Part shown: positions 52,453 through 62,259 of the stretch, in pieces
Layout of the letters: the number at the start of each line of letters is the position of its first letter
Position numbering within the stretch: the first letter of the stretch is position 1
Source of the DNA: Shewanellaceae bacterium UBA2521
Lineage (GTDB): Bacteria > Pseudomonadota > Gammaproteobacteria > Enterobacterales > Shewanellaceae
NCBI GenBank assembly: GCA_002341165.1
Contig: DDNL01000032.1
Location: forward strand, 1 to 64,000
Direction of reading: 5' to 3'
DNA: 64,000 nt
Notes under the pieces: model-generated
What the model was told of the DNA's origin: nothing
The model's input: only the letters and a program-made list of their open reading frames with translations
The model's database searches: none
Made by a program: the position numbers and the translations under genes

Positions 52453-52925
52453 GATTCACCTCCTTGTTGTATGTATAAGTCTCACTATTCATAGCTTGTA
52501 CACAGCTCATTTTTATTATTTATCATATATACAACTGCTCTATACCATGCATTCTTTGTTGTAAACAGAGCGATATGTATAAGCTACTTCCCAATCTTCA
52601 ACGTAATCAGTGTGACTTTCAAATGAAAGCAAAAGTAAACACACTAAACATAAAAATCTACTTTTCCTAAAATATACCACGGTTCATCCTTAAACGATTT
52701 ATAACCTTATACAACAGGTGTTTACTTTTATTTTATGCGTTCATATTTTATTTTTTCTTAGGCTTCCTGCCTTAAGATTTGCTTGATAATTAAACTATCA
52801 ATAAAAAAATAAATTCTCAAACAATTTTTATTTTTCTTTTTTTTTTATCAGTTTGGTTACTTTTATGGAACTTAATTTTTTCAAAAAAATAAAATAAAAA
52901 AATAAACAAAGCAAAAGCACTCAAT

Positions 52926-52954
52926 TTGTTTTACTTAATGTTAAAATGTATAAT
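52926..52954 (+). promoter_or_regulatory. Sigma-70 promoter of dinB
   Basis: TTGTTT and TATAAT with a 17-bp spacer, 30 bases before the ATG. I saw no LexA box of the CTGT-N8-ACAG type overlapping it. Confidence 0.6.
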
Positions 52955-52983
52955 ATTTGTTTGATAAAGAATGAGAAACATGT

Positions 52984-54039
52984 ATGACACGCAAAATTAT
53001 ACATATCGACATGGATTGCTTTTTTGCTGCAATTGAAATCCGTGATCAGCCTTTATATCAAGACCAGTCTATTGCTGTCGGTGGCACGACTGCACGAAGA
53101 GGTGTCATCAGTACGTGCAATTATCTTGCAAGATCCTTTGGTGTTAAAAGTGCCATGCCGACCGCGCAGGCACTCAAGCTATGTCCTAAGCTCATCGTAC
53201 TGCCAACGCGTATGGAGACCTACCGAGAAGTCTCTGGGCAAATTCGTCTTATTTTTGAACGCTATACATCTCTTATCGAGCCTTTATCGCTTGATGAAGC
53301 CTATCTTGATGTATCCGAGTGCTCGCAATATCAAGGTTCAGCGACACTGATCGCCCAAGCGATCTGTCAAGCCATTCAAGATGAATTACAACTCACCGCA
53401 TCAGCTGGCGTTGCACATTTGAAGTTTTTAGCTAAAATAGCATCCGACATAAACAAGCCTCATGGGCTTTATGTTATTCCACCGAATAAGGTTCAATCTT
53501 TTGTTGAAGCGCTTCCATTGGAAAAAATACCTGGTGTGGGTCGAGTAACCTTAAAAAAGCTACATCAAGCGAGTCTATTCACGTGCAAGGATATAAAACA
53601 AAGCCATTACCCTGAACTGATTCAAAAGTTCGGTCGATTCGGTGTCACATTATGGCAGCGCAGTCATGCGATAGATGAACGTTCAATACAACCTCATAAA
53701 GAAAGAAAATCAATAGGTGTTGAGCGCACGCTGGCACAAAATATTGAGTCCTTTGAAGCATGCTGGGAGATTATCCAGCAGCAGCTCTATCCTAAAATAC
53801 AGCAGCGACTCAAACAGCAAGCAATCCATAAAGTGGGTCTAAAAATTAAGTTTGCTGACTTTCAAGTGACCACCATAGAACAAACAAGTACACATCTTCA
53901 TCTAGATATCTGCCGCACCTTGCTACATCATGCACTCAAACGACAAAAACAGCGACAAATCAGATTGATGGGTATGAAGGTGACCTTGAAGCCCTCTTTC
54001 CCTTCAGCACAAATACCTTTATTCGAACTCGATACCTAA
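52984..54039 (+). CDS. dinB: DNA polymerase IV (Y family, DinB)
   Basis: 351 residues, full length. Catalytic carboxylates sit in HIDMDCFFAAIE (Asp9) and SLDEAYLDV (Asp104, Glu105); YLARSFGVKSAMPTAQAL, GVAHLKFLAKIASDINKPHG and the helix-hairpin-helix IPGVGRVTLKKL follow, then the little-finger domain with KSIGVERTL. The last residues contain QIPLF, a beta-clamp binding motif. Pol IV performs error-prone bypass of damaged template. The ATG has only a weak SD. It is monocistronic, with its own promoter and a following promoter for the peroxidase. Confidence 0.96.
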   Translation: MTRKIIHIDMDCFFAAIEIRDQPLYQDQSIAVGGTTARRGVISTCNYLARSFGVKSAMPTAQALKLCPKLIVLPTRMETYREVSGQIRLIFERYTSLIEPLSLDEAYLDVSECSQYQGSATLIAQAICQAIQDELQLTASAGVAHLKFLAKIASDINKPHGLYVIPPNKVQSFVEALPLEKIPGVGRVTLKKLHQASLFTCKDIKQSHYPELIQKFGRFGVTLWQRSHAIDERSIQPHKERKSIGVERTLAQNIESFEACWEIIQQQLYPKIQQRLKQQAIHKVGLKIKFADFQVTTIEQTSTHLHLDICRTLLHHALKRQKQRQIRLMGMKVTLKPSFPSAQIPLFELDT

Positions 54040-54056
54040 GTTACTCATAATAAGTT

Positions 54057-54085
54057 TTGAGGTCGATACAAAAAAAAGGTACACT
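54057..54085 (+). promoter_or_regulatory. Sigma-70 promoter of the glutathione peroxidase gene
   Basis: TTGAGG and TACACT with a 17-bp spacer, 30 bases before the ATG. Confidence 0.65.
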
Positions 54086-54114
54086 CATATTTGAGTTCTT
54101 AATAAGGTCTGCTT

Positions 54115-54615
54115 ATGCATCAAGATATTTATGATATTGAAGTCACAGATATAGAAGGTCAAACTTATCCTCTAGAACGTTATCGTGGCAAAGTGCTTCT
54201 CATTGTTAATACAGCGAGCCGCTGTGGTTTCACCTCTCAATACAAGGAGTTAGAAAGCCTCTATCAAAAGTACAATGATCAAGGACTTGTTATTTTAGCC
54301 TTCCCTTGTAACCAGTTTGGACAACAAGAACCTGATGATGAAACCGCAATTCAAAACTTTTGTGAACTCAATTTTGGCGTAACCTTTCCCTTACATCAAA
54401 AAATTGAGGTCAATGGCCAAAACACTCATCCTTTGTATCAAGTTTTGAAAAAGTCAGCGCGTGGTTTTCTTTTTACGCAGCAGATAAAGTGGAACTTCAC
54501 CAAGTTCATTGTAAACACAGAAGGTCAGATCATCACACGCTTCGCACCGCAAGATAGCATGTGTAAAGTAGAACGCGCTCTGCGAGAAGCGATGCCGCAT
54601 CTTGCTTTACCTTAA
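54115..54615 (+). CDS. Glutathione peroxidase family protein (cysteine type)
   Basis: 166 residues, thioredoxin fold. The peroxidatic Cys37 is in NTASRCGFTSQYKELESLY; the conserved tetrad partners are Gln in AFPCNQFGQQEP (residues 62-73) and Trp126-Asn127 in KWNFTKF. Cys84 may be the resolving residue, as in thioredoxin-dependent bacterial members such as BtuE. It has no signal peptide, so it reduces peroxides in the cytosol. AAGG lies before the ATG. An inverted repeat (GATGATCA/TGATCATC, 54658-54679) follows without a T-run. Confidence 0.94.
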   Translation: MHQDIYDIEVTDIEGQTYPLERYRGKVLLIVNTASRCGFTSQYKELESLYQKYNDQGLVILAFPCNQFGQQEPDDETAIQNFCELNFGVTFPLHQKIEVNGQNTHPLYQVLKKSARGFLFTQQIKWNFTKFIVNTEGQIITRFAPQDSMCKVERALREAMPHLALP

Positions 54616-54791
54616 CAGCAAAGCAACTTCATAAACGCATATATTGAGACAAAAATAGATGATCAGCAAAGTGATCATCTACAAACATACTATGACGTTT
54701 CAAGCCATTTCATTTACTTTAAGCACAAAAGAGTCATACCAGATCAAGTTCAGTATGAGCTCTGTACTCTCAATCTATCTTCACTCATACC

Positions 54792-56639
54792 CTAATGTTT
54801 ACGGAAGCGATTTAAGTTCAGCATGACTTCTTGTACAACTTGCTGGTTCATGTTTGCACTATCTTTGTCGCGGTAATGCGTATCAAAAACCTCGTAATAA
54901 CCTGTTTTTGAGATATTAATAATATGCTCAGCAGTGCGGACACCATAACCATCATAACGACCTAAAATAAGCCATTCATGCTCAGCTACATCGGCATCGA
55001 GCATGTTAGAGCCATCGCTCATTAAGCTCACATCTGAAATTAAGCCTAGATAATGCTGCATAATAGTAGGCGCTATATCATAGTGAGACGTCATCTGGTG
55101 TTGAGTTAACTGCTCAGCATGCTGCTCTATACCCGCGCCCATCATCAGAAAAGGTACACGAACCTGAGCATCTGAGAAGCTGCTACCATGTCCCCAATAA
55201 TTGCGTTTCACATCATTCATTTCTTCACCATGATCACTTGTAATGATCACTAAGGTATGATCTAAAGTACCTTCTTGTTCTAAACGCTCTAAAACATCAC
55301 CTATTAAGCTATCTACATAATGTGCCGCTGTACGATAACGATTAAAGATAGGTTCTGGATCAGCCGTCGCTGTTCTCATCATGACAAAATTTTCTCCTGC
55401 CATAGGTTCAAACTTCACAGGGTAATCATCAGGAAAACCATAAGCATGTACGGCATCATAGAAGAAAAAAGAAAAATGAGGCTTTTTCTGATCCCTTTGT
55501 GAGAACCAAGCCAGCCATTCCTGCGTTGCCTTCTGATCGCGTATTACGGCATCTGCACCTTCTGTTTCCACCCGTAAATTTTTAATACCGCTAAAAATAG
55601 TTTGACTAAATTCTGGGTAACGTAATTGCGCTGAAGCAAAAATACCCATCTGATAATCTAAGTCCTGCATACGATCAAGCCATACAGGAGACTGCTGTTG
55701 AATGAGCACATTTGACCAATAAGTAGGATAAAGACCATAAAATAAACCAAATATACCCAAACGAGTTGCATTGCTCGATGAAAAGTGATGCGGTAAAGAG
55801 ACAGCCTGATGCTTTTGAGCAAAAGCAAAAGTACGCGGCATGAACTTTGAATTTAGAGTATCTTTGCGTAAGGCATCGACCACAATCAACATGATATCTT
55901 TGGGTTGCCTGATGTGGCTATACTCTAATGCTTGTAGTGGGTATTTGAAGCTACCTTGAAAGCTCTGCTTCATTGAACGCTTCGCTATATCCTCTTTACT
56001 GACCAAGCCTAGACGAATGAATAAACTATTGGCTCTAAGGGGATAAAATAAAGGTAAATAAGCTTGAAAAGCACGGGCATTGCTCAAATGAAAGGCACTA
56101 GCATAAGCATTGAGCATATGGGATGACACAGTCAAGATCGCGAAAAGCCCAATACAAGTCATCTTGATTTTTTTGTAACCGGCATCAAATCTAGGCTTAT
56201 TGAAACGCTCCAACCAAGACAATAGTTGATATTGTCCCACTCCAATCAAAGCGATGCTAGCAAAAGCAAAAGCCCATATAGTCCAAGAGAGTGTAATCGC
56301 CTGACCATGCCATAAAAACTGAAAGACAAAACCACTGAGATGAAACCGATACTGAGCAAAGACGCTTGTATCGATCCACAATACACTTAACGCGCAAGTG
56401 GCTATGCTCACATAGAGAAGTTTTTGGCATAAGACAAAGCGCTTACCCGCACATATCACAAAAGGCAACAGTAAAATACCTAAAAGTAACCAAGAATGGC
56501 TTACTAATGAGGTGAGAATGCTTGCCCATTCAACAAGATAAACACCAGTTGTTTCAAAGGTTATTAAATAACGGGAAGCAATAAAAGTTGCAATTAAACT
56601 ATTGAATAAAAAAGATAAAAGAAATGTTCTTGTACTCAC
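54792..56639 (-). CDS. YejM/PbgA-like inner-membrane protein (DUF3413 + sulfatase fold)
   Basis: 615 residues. The N-terminal DUF3413 membrane part (about five segments within residues 1-190) is followed by a periplasmic sulfatase-like domain: RQPKDIMLIVVDALRKDTLN, HFSSSNATRLGIFGLFYGLY and IITSDHGEEMNDVKRNYWGH are the core blocks. E. coli YejM (PbgA) has this architecture and controls LpxC stability by sensing LPS. The metal-site residues are largely present (Asp-Ala-Leu-Arg, Asp-His-Gly), so hydrolase or transferase activity is possible. The start is a GTG with GGGAG five bases upstream; a TTG seven codons earlier lacks an SD. Confidence 0.87.
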   Translation of the reverse strand: MSTRTFLLSFLFNSLIATFIASRYLITFETTGVYLVEWASILTSLVSHSWLLLGILLLPFVICAGKRFVLCQKLLYVSIATCALSVLWIDTSVFAQYRFHLSGFVFQFLWHGQAITLSWTIWAFAFASIALIGVGQYQLLSWLERFNKPRFDAGYKKIKMTCIGLFAILTVSSHMLNAYASAFHLSNARAFQAYLPLFYPLRANSLFIRLGLVSKEDIAKRSMKQSFQGSFKYPLQALEYSHIRQPKDIMLIVVDALRKDTLNSKFMPRTFAFAQKHQAVSLPHHFSSSNATRLGIFGLFYGLYPTYWSNVLIQQQSPVWLDRMQDLDYQMGIFASAQLRYPEFSQTIFSGIKNLRVETEGADAVIRDQKATQEWLAWFSQRDQKKPHFSFFFYDAVHAYGFPDDYPVKFEPMAGENFVMMRTATADPEPIFNRYRTAAHYVDSLIGDVLERLEQEGTLDHTLVIITSDHGEEMNDVKRNYWGHGSSFSDAQVRVPFLMMGAGIEQHAEQLTQHQMTSHYDIAPTIMQHYLGLISDVSLMSDGSNMLDADVAEHEWLILGRYDGYGVRTAEHIINISKTGYYEVFDTHYRDKDSANMNQQVVQEVMLNLNRFRKH

Positions 56640-56745
56640 GGCCACTCCCAAAAAGTTCAAATAGTATACAAAGCAAAAACCCGAAATACAACATATACTT
56701 AATATTTTTAAACATTTTAAAACATATCGAGTATAAAAATAATCT

Positions 56746-58470
56746 ATGGCTATTTATAAACTTATTCCCTTATGCTTTATTTTGTTTTCATCCATCGTAA
56801 GCTGGGCTAAAACCGTATTACCTGAACCTATCTTCGCTTTAAAAGATACAGCCAATCCTGTTTGGGCAGCCAGAGGTATGGTCGCAGCACCAGAGCCACT
56901 GGCAGCAAAAATAGGTCTCAACATATTGAAAAAAGGCGGAAATGCTGTAGATGCTGCGGTGGCAATAGGTTATGCCTTAGCCGTAACGCATCCTCGTGCA
57001 GGGAATTTGGGTGGAGGCGGTTTTATGCTCATTTATTTACGTCGTACTAAAAAAATGATAGCTATCGATTACCGCGAAACAGCGCCTCAAGCAACAAAAG
57101 TCAAACTCTATTTAGATGAAAATAAAAAGCCTGTTGCTGATCGCACCCGATACCACGGATTGGCTATAGGTGTACCTGGCACAGTTATGGGACTTGAGCA
57201 AGCCAGAGTAAAATATGGCACCATGAAGCGCATGGATTTAATGAAACCTGCTATCAGGCTCGCCCAGAAAGGCTTTCGTCTTTCTTATGCTTTATCTCAA
57301 TCGCTCAACCAAGCAGCAACTCGCTTTAAACGCTTTCCGCAAGCCAAGCATGTCTTCACGAAAAAAAATGGTCAGCCTTATCGACCCAAAGAGAAATGGC
57401 GTCAGAAAGAGCTAGCACAAAGCTTAAGTCAAATCGCTCAATACGGCACACGCGCTTTTTATCGAGGCAGTATTGCCAAGAAAATAATACAAACCGTCGA
57501 AAAATATGGTGGCGTCATGACGCTTGAAGATCTAGCGCAATACAAAGCAGTTCAGCGTGAACCTGTTCAAGGTCACTATGATGTCTATGATATTTTTGCC
57601 ATGCCTCCACCTTCATCAGGTGGTGTCCATCTTGTGCAGTTACTCAATACGCTACAACACTTCCCACTTGCCGATTGGGGACACAATACCGCCCAAACTT
57701 TACATGTCATGGCTGAAGCGATGAAGTATGCTTATGCCGATCGCAGCTATTACCTTGGCGATCCTGATTTTGTTCAAGTTCCTATAAGACAACTCACCCA
57801 TCCAAAATATGGTCGTTATATAGCCAAGCGTATTAACACCAAACGAGCCCAGCCAAGTATTAAAATGAGCCCAAATAGAAGCTTTATTAAAGAGAGCGAT
57901 CAAACCACGCATTTTTCTGTTATCGACAAAGACGGCAATGCAGTGAGTAATACCTATACACTGAACTTCAGCTTTGGCAGTGGCTTAGTTGCAGAAGGTA
58001 CAGGCATTATACTCAACAATGAAATAGATGACTTTTCCATCAAAAAAGGAGTAGCTAATGCGTATGGTCTTATAGGTGGGAAAGCAAACCAGATCGCACC
58101 TAAAAAGCGTCCTTTAAGCTCAATGACGCCTTTTATTGCACTCCATCAAGATAATGTGTTTTTAGTGGGCGGTACACCTGGAGGCTCTCGTATTATCACC
58201 ACTTGCTTGCAACTTATTCTTAATGTGATAACACATAAAATGAATCCAGCCGAAGCAGTTCAGGCACCTCGGATGCATCACCAATGGCAACCAGATAAAA
58301 TACAAGTCGAGCAAAGTCTAAGTCAAGACACCACAGCATTGCTTGATCGAAAAGGACATATCATTCAAGTCCAAGGGGCAATGGGAGATGCGCAACTTAT
58401 CATGAAAAATAGAAATGGACTGTGGGGCGCATCCGATCCAAGAGGCTATGGTGTAAGCCTTGGTTACTAA
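56746..58470 (+). CDS. ggt: Gamma-glutamyltranspeptidase
   Basis: 574 residues with a signal peptide (MAIYKLIPLCFILFSSIVSWAK). GGT is a periplasmic Ntn hydrolase that cleaves itself before Thr387 of the QTTHFSVID motif, the nucleophile of the small subunit. Other landmarks are GGNAVDAAVAIGYALAVTHP, GNLGGGGFMLIYLR, DYRETAP, PPPSSGGVHLVQLLN, LNNEIDDFS and GGTPGGSRIITT. It hydrolyses or transfers the glutamyl group of glutathione and supplies cysteine and glutamate. There is no clear SD. It is convergent with the kinase gene, overlapping it by four bases. Confidence 0.96.
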   Translation: MAIYKLIPLCFILFSSIVSWAKTVLPEPIFALKDTANPVWAARGMVAAPEPLAAKIGLNILKKGGNAVDAAVAIGYALAVTHPRAGNLGGGGFMLIYLRRTKKMIAIDYRETAPQATKVKLYLDENKKPVADRTRYHGLAIGVPGTVMGLEQARVKYGTMKRMDLMKPAIRLAQKGFRLSYALSQSLNQAATRFKRFPQAKHVFTKKNGQPYRPKEKWRQKELAQSLSQIAQYGTRAFYRGSIAKKIIQTVEKYGGVMTLEDLAQYKAVQREPVQGHYDVYDIFAMPPPSSGGVHLVQLLNTLQHFPLADWGHNTAQTLHVMAEAMKYAYADRSYYLGDPDFVQVPIRQLTHPKYGRYIAKRINTKRAQPSIKMSPNRSFIKESDQTTHFSVIDKDGNAVSNTYTLNFSFGSGLVAEGTGIILNNEIDDFSIKKGVANAYGLIGGKANQIAPKKRPLSSMTPFIALHQDNVFLVGGTPGGSRIITTCLQLILNVITHKMNPAEAVQAPRMHHQWQPDKIQVEQSLSQDTTALLDRKGHIIQVQGAMGDAQLIMKNRNGLWGASDPRGYGVSLGY

Positions 58471-59543
58471 GACAAATAAGGTTGTAGCAACACCTGTAAC
58501 TCATCATTGTGCTCAAGTATGGACTCAAGTAACGTCAGTTGATTTTGAGCACGAATCAGATTATGTTCCGGATAATCGACTTTAAAGTAGTCGTCACCAC
58601 GCAGGTAATCTGCTAAAAAACGAATACTGATCATATAAGGTAGAAGTTTCGCGCCTAAAGCTAAAGATTCTACTTCAAGTGGAGTGATCACATCGCCCAA
58701 ACTATCCATATAGCCGGCAACCAAAGCCGCCAAAATCTCTTGGCGCAATTTGATGTTTTCAAAATTAGTAGAATCTTCTTTTTCAGGTGACGCAACGGTG
58801 CGCACCATATCGCCAAAGTCATACAATAAATAACCTGGCATCACGGTATCCAAATCAATCACGCAACGTGCTGCACCATCAGCAGCATTAAGTAATACAT
58901 TATTAATTTTTGTATCATTATGCGTAATACGTAAAGGTAGACCTTTGATCACCAATAAATCAAAAGCAATCACAAGATGGTAATGACTTTGAACCCAAAC
59001 AAGCGTATCTGAAGCTTTGGTTAAACGCTCTTCACTGGCATCTTGTTTAGCTTGCTCTAGCTGTTCAAAACGCGCGTGAATATTATGAAAATCAGAAATG
59101 ACCTCATCAAACTGATCCACTTGGCAATCAAACAAGGCACGATTGAAAGCACCAAAAGCCTGCGCTGCTTGAAAAGCTTGTTCTGCTGTCGATGCAGTTT
59201 GTAGACATACGGTCTCAGGCACAAAATTAAATGCACGCCAAAATCCATGTTGATCATCTTGATAGAAAAGCTGACCTGAAGTCGTCGGCAGTAAATTTAA
59301 CACATCATAAGGATAGTTTTTCTGCAGCTTTTTCTCTGCTAAATGGGTCACGGCACAAGCAAAGTTTTTCATGAGGCTTTGTTGGTTAGGAAAAACAAGC
59401 GTATTCACTTTCTGCAACACAACTTGTTTGTCATTTTGTACTAAATAGGTTTGGTGAATATGCCCCTCACCTAGAGTTTTCAAACTTGCTTTGGTATCTA
59501 ATTGAAATTGGGCAGCCAGTTGTTTAAACAACATTGGTTCCAT
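58467..59543 (-). CDS. APH-fold kinase, NahK-like (N-acetylhexosamine 1-kinase type)
   Basis: 358 residues, phosphotransferase (aminoglycoside/choline kinase) fold. The catalytic loop reads RITHNDTKINNVLLN and the metal site CVIDLDTVMPGYLLYDFGDM, both exactly in the style of NahK, which phosphorylates N-acetylhexosamines at C1. The N-lobe has GEGHIHQTYLV and a lysine in VVLQKVN. A sugar or amino-sugar substrate is likely, but the closest characterised members differ in specificity. AGGGG precedes the ATG. No lacto-N-biose pathway gene is adjacent. Confidence 0.82.
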   Translation of the reverse strand: MEPMLFKQLAAQFQLDTKASLKTLGEGHIHQTYLVQNDKQVVLQKVNTLVFPNQQSLMKNFACAVTHLAEKKLQKNYPYDVLNLLPTTSGQLFYQDDQHGFWRAFNFVPETVCLQTASTAEQAFQAAQAFGAFNRALFDCQVDQFDEVISDFHNIHARFEQLEQAKQDASEERLTKASDTLVWVQSHYHLVIAFDLLVIKGLPLRITHNDTKINNVLLNAADGAARCVIDLDTVMPGYLLYDFGDMVRTVASPEKEDSTNFENIKLRQEILAALVAGYMDSLGDVITPLEVESLALGAKLLPYMISIRFLADYLRGDDYFKVDYPEHNLIRAQNQLTLLESILEHNDELQVLLQPYLS

Positions 59544-59720
59544 TATAAACCCCTATAATTAAATCACAAATGTGCTAACAAAGTAATTAGCACACATTAT
59601 GCCAATAAAAAATAAGCACAAGCTCCGGCTTGGCTCACTGAAATTAAAATCTATCGTTTTTAGACTAAGATTAAAAACCATATCACTCCATTTTTTAAGA
59701 GACCACAAGAGGCACTGAAC

Positions 59721-60272
59721 ATGGAATCCACCCCTAAAAAAAACTATCAAATCACTTTTAATAGTTTAGATTCAAATATATATGAGGCACCGATTAACTT
59801 AAATCAACTCAGCAATAATCTTAAAAAAACAGAACAAAAAATTCACACTGCAGTATCTGACCTTTCGGTACAACTACAACAAAACAAAAAATTTATCGAA
59901 GAGATACAAGACTTTTCATTTTATGCTGAACAGCGTCTGGATGAATCGATTGCATCAGCAGAGTACCACCAAACACAAATGGATCTCTACTTGATTACAG
60001 CCATTGTAGCATCCATGATTTTGTCAACATGTATCACATTGATCACACATATTTGGTATCAACAACGAGTACGTCGGGCACAACAACTTATGATCGAAAA
60101 AACAATTCACCAAGCTATCGCACCTCTTGCGCCACAAACAGAAATGCAAGATTTTTTAAAAACACTCAATAAGCAGCTGATACAACAAGAGCAAATTAAA
60201 AGCGATACCCTAGAATCAACGCGTACGCAGAATAAAGCAAAGCATGAGACACAACCTTCAGCCATAGCATAA
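59721..60272 (+). CDS. Hypothetical protein with one membrane segment and coiled coils
   Basis: 183 residues. It has a polar N-terminus, a coiled coil of about 60 residues (KTEQKIHTAVSDLSVQLQQN to EQRLDESIASAEY), one transmembrane helix around residues 88-110 (LYLITAIVASMILSTCITLI), a basic patch (QQRVRRAQQ) just after it, and a Gln/Lys/Thr-rich tail. By the positive-inside rule the C-terminal part is cytosolic. I recognise no family. AGAGG lies eight bases before the ATG. Divergent from the kinase gene. Confidence 0.7.
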   Translation: MESTPKKNYQITFNSLDSNIYEAPINLNQLSNNLKKTEQKIHTAVSDLSVQLQQNKKFIEEIQDFSFYAEQRLDESIASAEYHQTQMDLYLITAIVASMILSTCITLITHIWYQQRVRRAQQLMIEKTIHQAIAPLAPQTEMQDFLKTLNKQLIQQEQIKSDTLESTRTQNKAKHETQPSAIA

Positions 60273-60298
60273 CTCACGGCATTCAGGGGGCAAAGCTA

Positions 60299-60601
60299 TC
60301 AAGCAACGTCTTGAGTCAAAGCCTGTGGCTTGGCAGCTTGCTCACTTTGTGGTGCTGGCTTTGCTGCTTTCGTTTTTTTAGCTGCTAAAGCCGACAAGAC
60401 TTGGGATTTATTCTTAGCCAAGTATATACTGAGTTCTTCTGTAATCTGCCCATCTAACTGACAACCCGATTCCTGAATCAATACTGTCAATGCATCTGCT
60501 ATATCAAGCATTTTATCGTATTCATCAGCATGTTTTTTATCCGTCGTTAACAAAACCTCGACTCCTTTTCTCACTACAGCATAGCGCGTTTCTACAGCCA
60601 T
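60299..60601 (-). CDS. yebG: YebG family protein
   Basis: 100 residues. MAVETRYAVVRKGVEVLLTT and KKHADEYDKMLDIADALTVL with an ISIYLAKNK-like helix match E. coli YebG, a small DNA-damage-inducible protein of unknown biochemical role. The C-terminus is Ala/Lys/Pro-rich (KKTKAAKPAP) instead of the acidic tail of E. coli. In E. coli the gene is under LexA; I see no LexA box in the 60 bases upstream. GGAG precedes the ATG. Confidence 0.9.
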   Translation of the reverse strand: MAVETRYAVVRKGVEVLLTTDKKHADEYDKMLDIADALTVLIQESGCQLDGQITEELSIYLAKNKSQVLSALAAKKTKAAKPAPQSEQAAKPQALTQDVA

Positions 60602-60655
60602 TTTTTCTCCAATTCAACTTATCTTCATCATTCCAATACAAAAAGTGAGTGTAAC

Positions 60656-60681
60656 AAAAAAAAACCGCATAAGCGGGTTTT
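60656..60681 (-). terminator. Terminator of the YjiH-family gene
   Basis: On the minus strand CCGC and GCGG pair around a TTAT loop, extended by A/T pairs with one bulge, followed by nine T residues. Confidence 0.75.
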
Positions 60682-60701
60682 CAACATCATTTTTTATACT
60701 T

Positions 60702-62057
60702 TTAAAACAATAAGTGCGCCATAGCAGAAATAATAGGCAAGCTCACCAAAGTTCTTAATATAAAAATAACCCACAATTCAAATAGGTTTAGTGGAATCTT
60801 ACTTCCTAAAAGTAAAGCACCAATTTCTGAGAGGTAAATCAATTGAGTCACTGAGAGTGCTGCAATAATAAAACGCGTCATCTCCGAGGTAATGGGCGTA
60901 GCTAAAATAGAAGGTAAAAACATATCAGCAAAACCAACCATAATAGTTTTGGAAGCCGCTGTCGCTTCTGGAATCCCTAAAAGCTCTAAGTAAGGTACAA
61001 AAGGCTTACCTACCCATTCTAAAATAGGTAAATAATGATTATGTGCCACAATCGTGGCTAACGTACCAATGGCCATCACAACAGGCAACACACCACAGAC
61101 CATATCTATCACATTTTTAGCTGCTGCTTTAACCTGTTCAGTCCAAGGTTCTAATTTTTCAACATGTGCCATCGCAGCATCCAGAGCCGTTGACCAGCTT
61201 GTATCAACTTGATGCTGTTGAGGTGCTTTGGCCGAGCCGTCGATATAAATATCTTTTTTCCAAGACAGAGGAGGCAACCTTGGGACAATAATGGCACACA
61301 GTAAGCCTGTTAAACACACAGTGGCATAAAATACAGCAAACATGTGCTCAAGCTGTACTTGGCTCAAAATCACTAAGGTAAAGGTAATAGATACAGCAGA
61401 AAAGCTTGTACCTATCACCGCAGCTTCACGTTGCGTATATTTTTTCTCTTCATATTGACTGTTGGTAATCATAACGCCTAAGCTGCCATCACCAAACCAA
61501 GAAGCTAAGCACCCTACCGCACTTCCACCTGGTAAATTAAATAAACGCTGCATCATCGATGCGCATTTAACACCCACAAACTCCAATAGACCGAAGTTCA
61601 GCAATAAGGGTAATAAGGCGCCTGCAAAGACAAAAATACAAAGCAAATCAACAGATAAGCTAAGCAACAACTCACCTGTATAAGGGCTCCAAATATACGC
61701 AGGCCCAATCTTAAAGTAAGTCATCGCCGCAAATATGCTACCTACAAATCGTGTGATAAGCCAAGGTACAGACGGTAACATCAGGCTTTTCAAAAAAGGA
61801 TTATGAAGAACGACTTTAGGCTTACATATAAAACACAAAGCAGAAAATACACCCATCAGAATGATAATCACGGCAGCAAGAAAAGTACCTGAACTACCGA
61901 GCAGCTCACCTAGCCCTTTGGCAAAGACAGCCACCCATATAGTTGGATTTCCGTCGTGAATAATAGGCGTCATAAAAAGTAGCAAGCCTAAAAGAGAAGG
62001 CACAAAAAACATCAGTTTATGAGAAATAGAGCCTTTTAAAGCAACTTGGTTTTGCAC
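60702..62057 (-). CDS. YjiH family membrane protein with nucleoside-recognition (Gate) domains
   Basis: 451 residues, about ten transmembrane segments. Two Gate-type regions are visible: FGLLEFVGVKCASMMQRLFN with LPGGSAVGCLASWFGDGSLG, and LPVVMAIGTLATIVAHNHYL with SKTIMVGFADMFLPSILATP. The family (YjiH, SpoIIM-like Gate proteins) is thought to transport nucleosides or related solutes, but no substrate is proven. The start is a GTG with GAGG five bases upstream; another GTG two codons earlier overlaps the SD. It has its own terminator and is divergent from the antiporter gene. Confidence 0.82.
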   Translation of the reverse strand: MQNQVALKGSISHKLMFFVPSLLGLLLFMTPIIHDGNPTIWVAVFAKGLGELLGSSGTFLAAVIIILMGVFSALCFICKPKVVLHNPFLKSLMLPSVPWLITRFVGSIFAAMTYFKIGPAYIWSPYTGELLLSLSVDLLCIFVFAGALLPLLLNFGLLEFVGVKCASMMQRLFNLPGGSAVGCLASWFGDGSLGVMITNSQYEEKKYTQREAAVIGTSFSAVSITFTLVILSQVQLEHMFAVFYATVCLTGLLCAIIVPRLPPLSWKKDIYIDGSAKAPQQHQVDTSWSTALDAAMAHVEKLEPWTEQVKAAAKNVIDMVCGVLPVVMAIGTLATIVAHNHYLPILEWVGKPFVPYLELLGIPEATAASKTIMVGFADMFLPSILATPITSEMTRFIIAALSVTQLIYLSEIGALLLGSKIPLNLFELWVIFILRTLVSLPIISAMAHLLF

Positions 62058-62259
62058 AAACACCTCATGATAAATAACGACTTAGACTTTAAAATTAAAA
62101 AAGCAATATAACGTAACAAAGCACAATATGCTAGTTCTCTACACAAAATTGAGATGTAACATAATATTTACAAATTTAATAGTCTAAGTATTGAATAAAT
62201 ATTCCTAATCCTACCATAAAAAAAACGGTAAAACCTCTTTTTTATAGAGGAGGTGAGTG

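Larger units (their letters stand above)
52099..52983. other. 885-base intergenic region before dinB
   Basis: No gene over 60 codons. Its left part holds a minus-strand terminator (52298-52327) and, upstream of it, a consensus ribosome binding site with a possible 19-codon peptide (52393-52452). The right 250 bases are extremely A/T-rich with long A and T tracts, probably curved, and end in the dinB promoter. Confidence 0.5.

Noticed and set aside
52451..52564. 37-codon plus-strand frame (MIHLLVVC...) in the dinB upstream gap
   Set aside because: It has no SD, and its ATG arises from the complement of a strong minus-strand SD.
52921..60660. LexA boxes before dinB and yebG
   Set aside because: I looked for CTGT-N8-ACAG-type palindromes near both promoters and saw none; a divergent LexA site cannot be excluded by eye.
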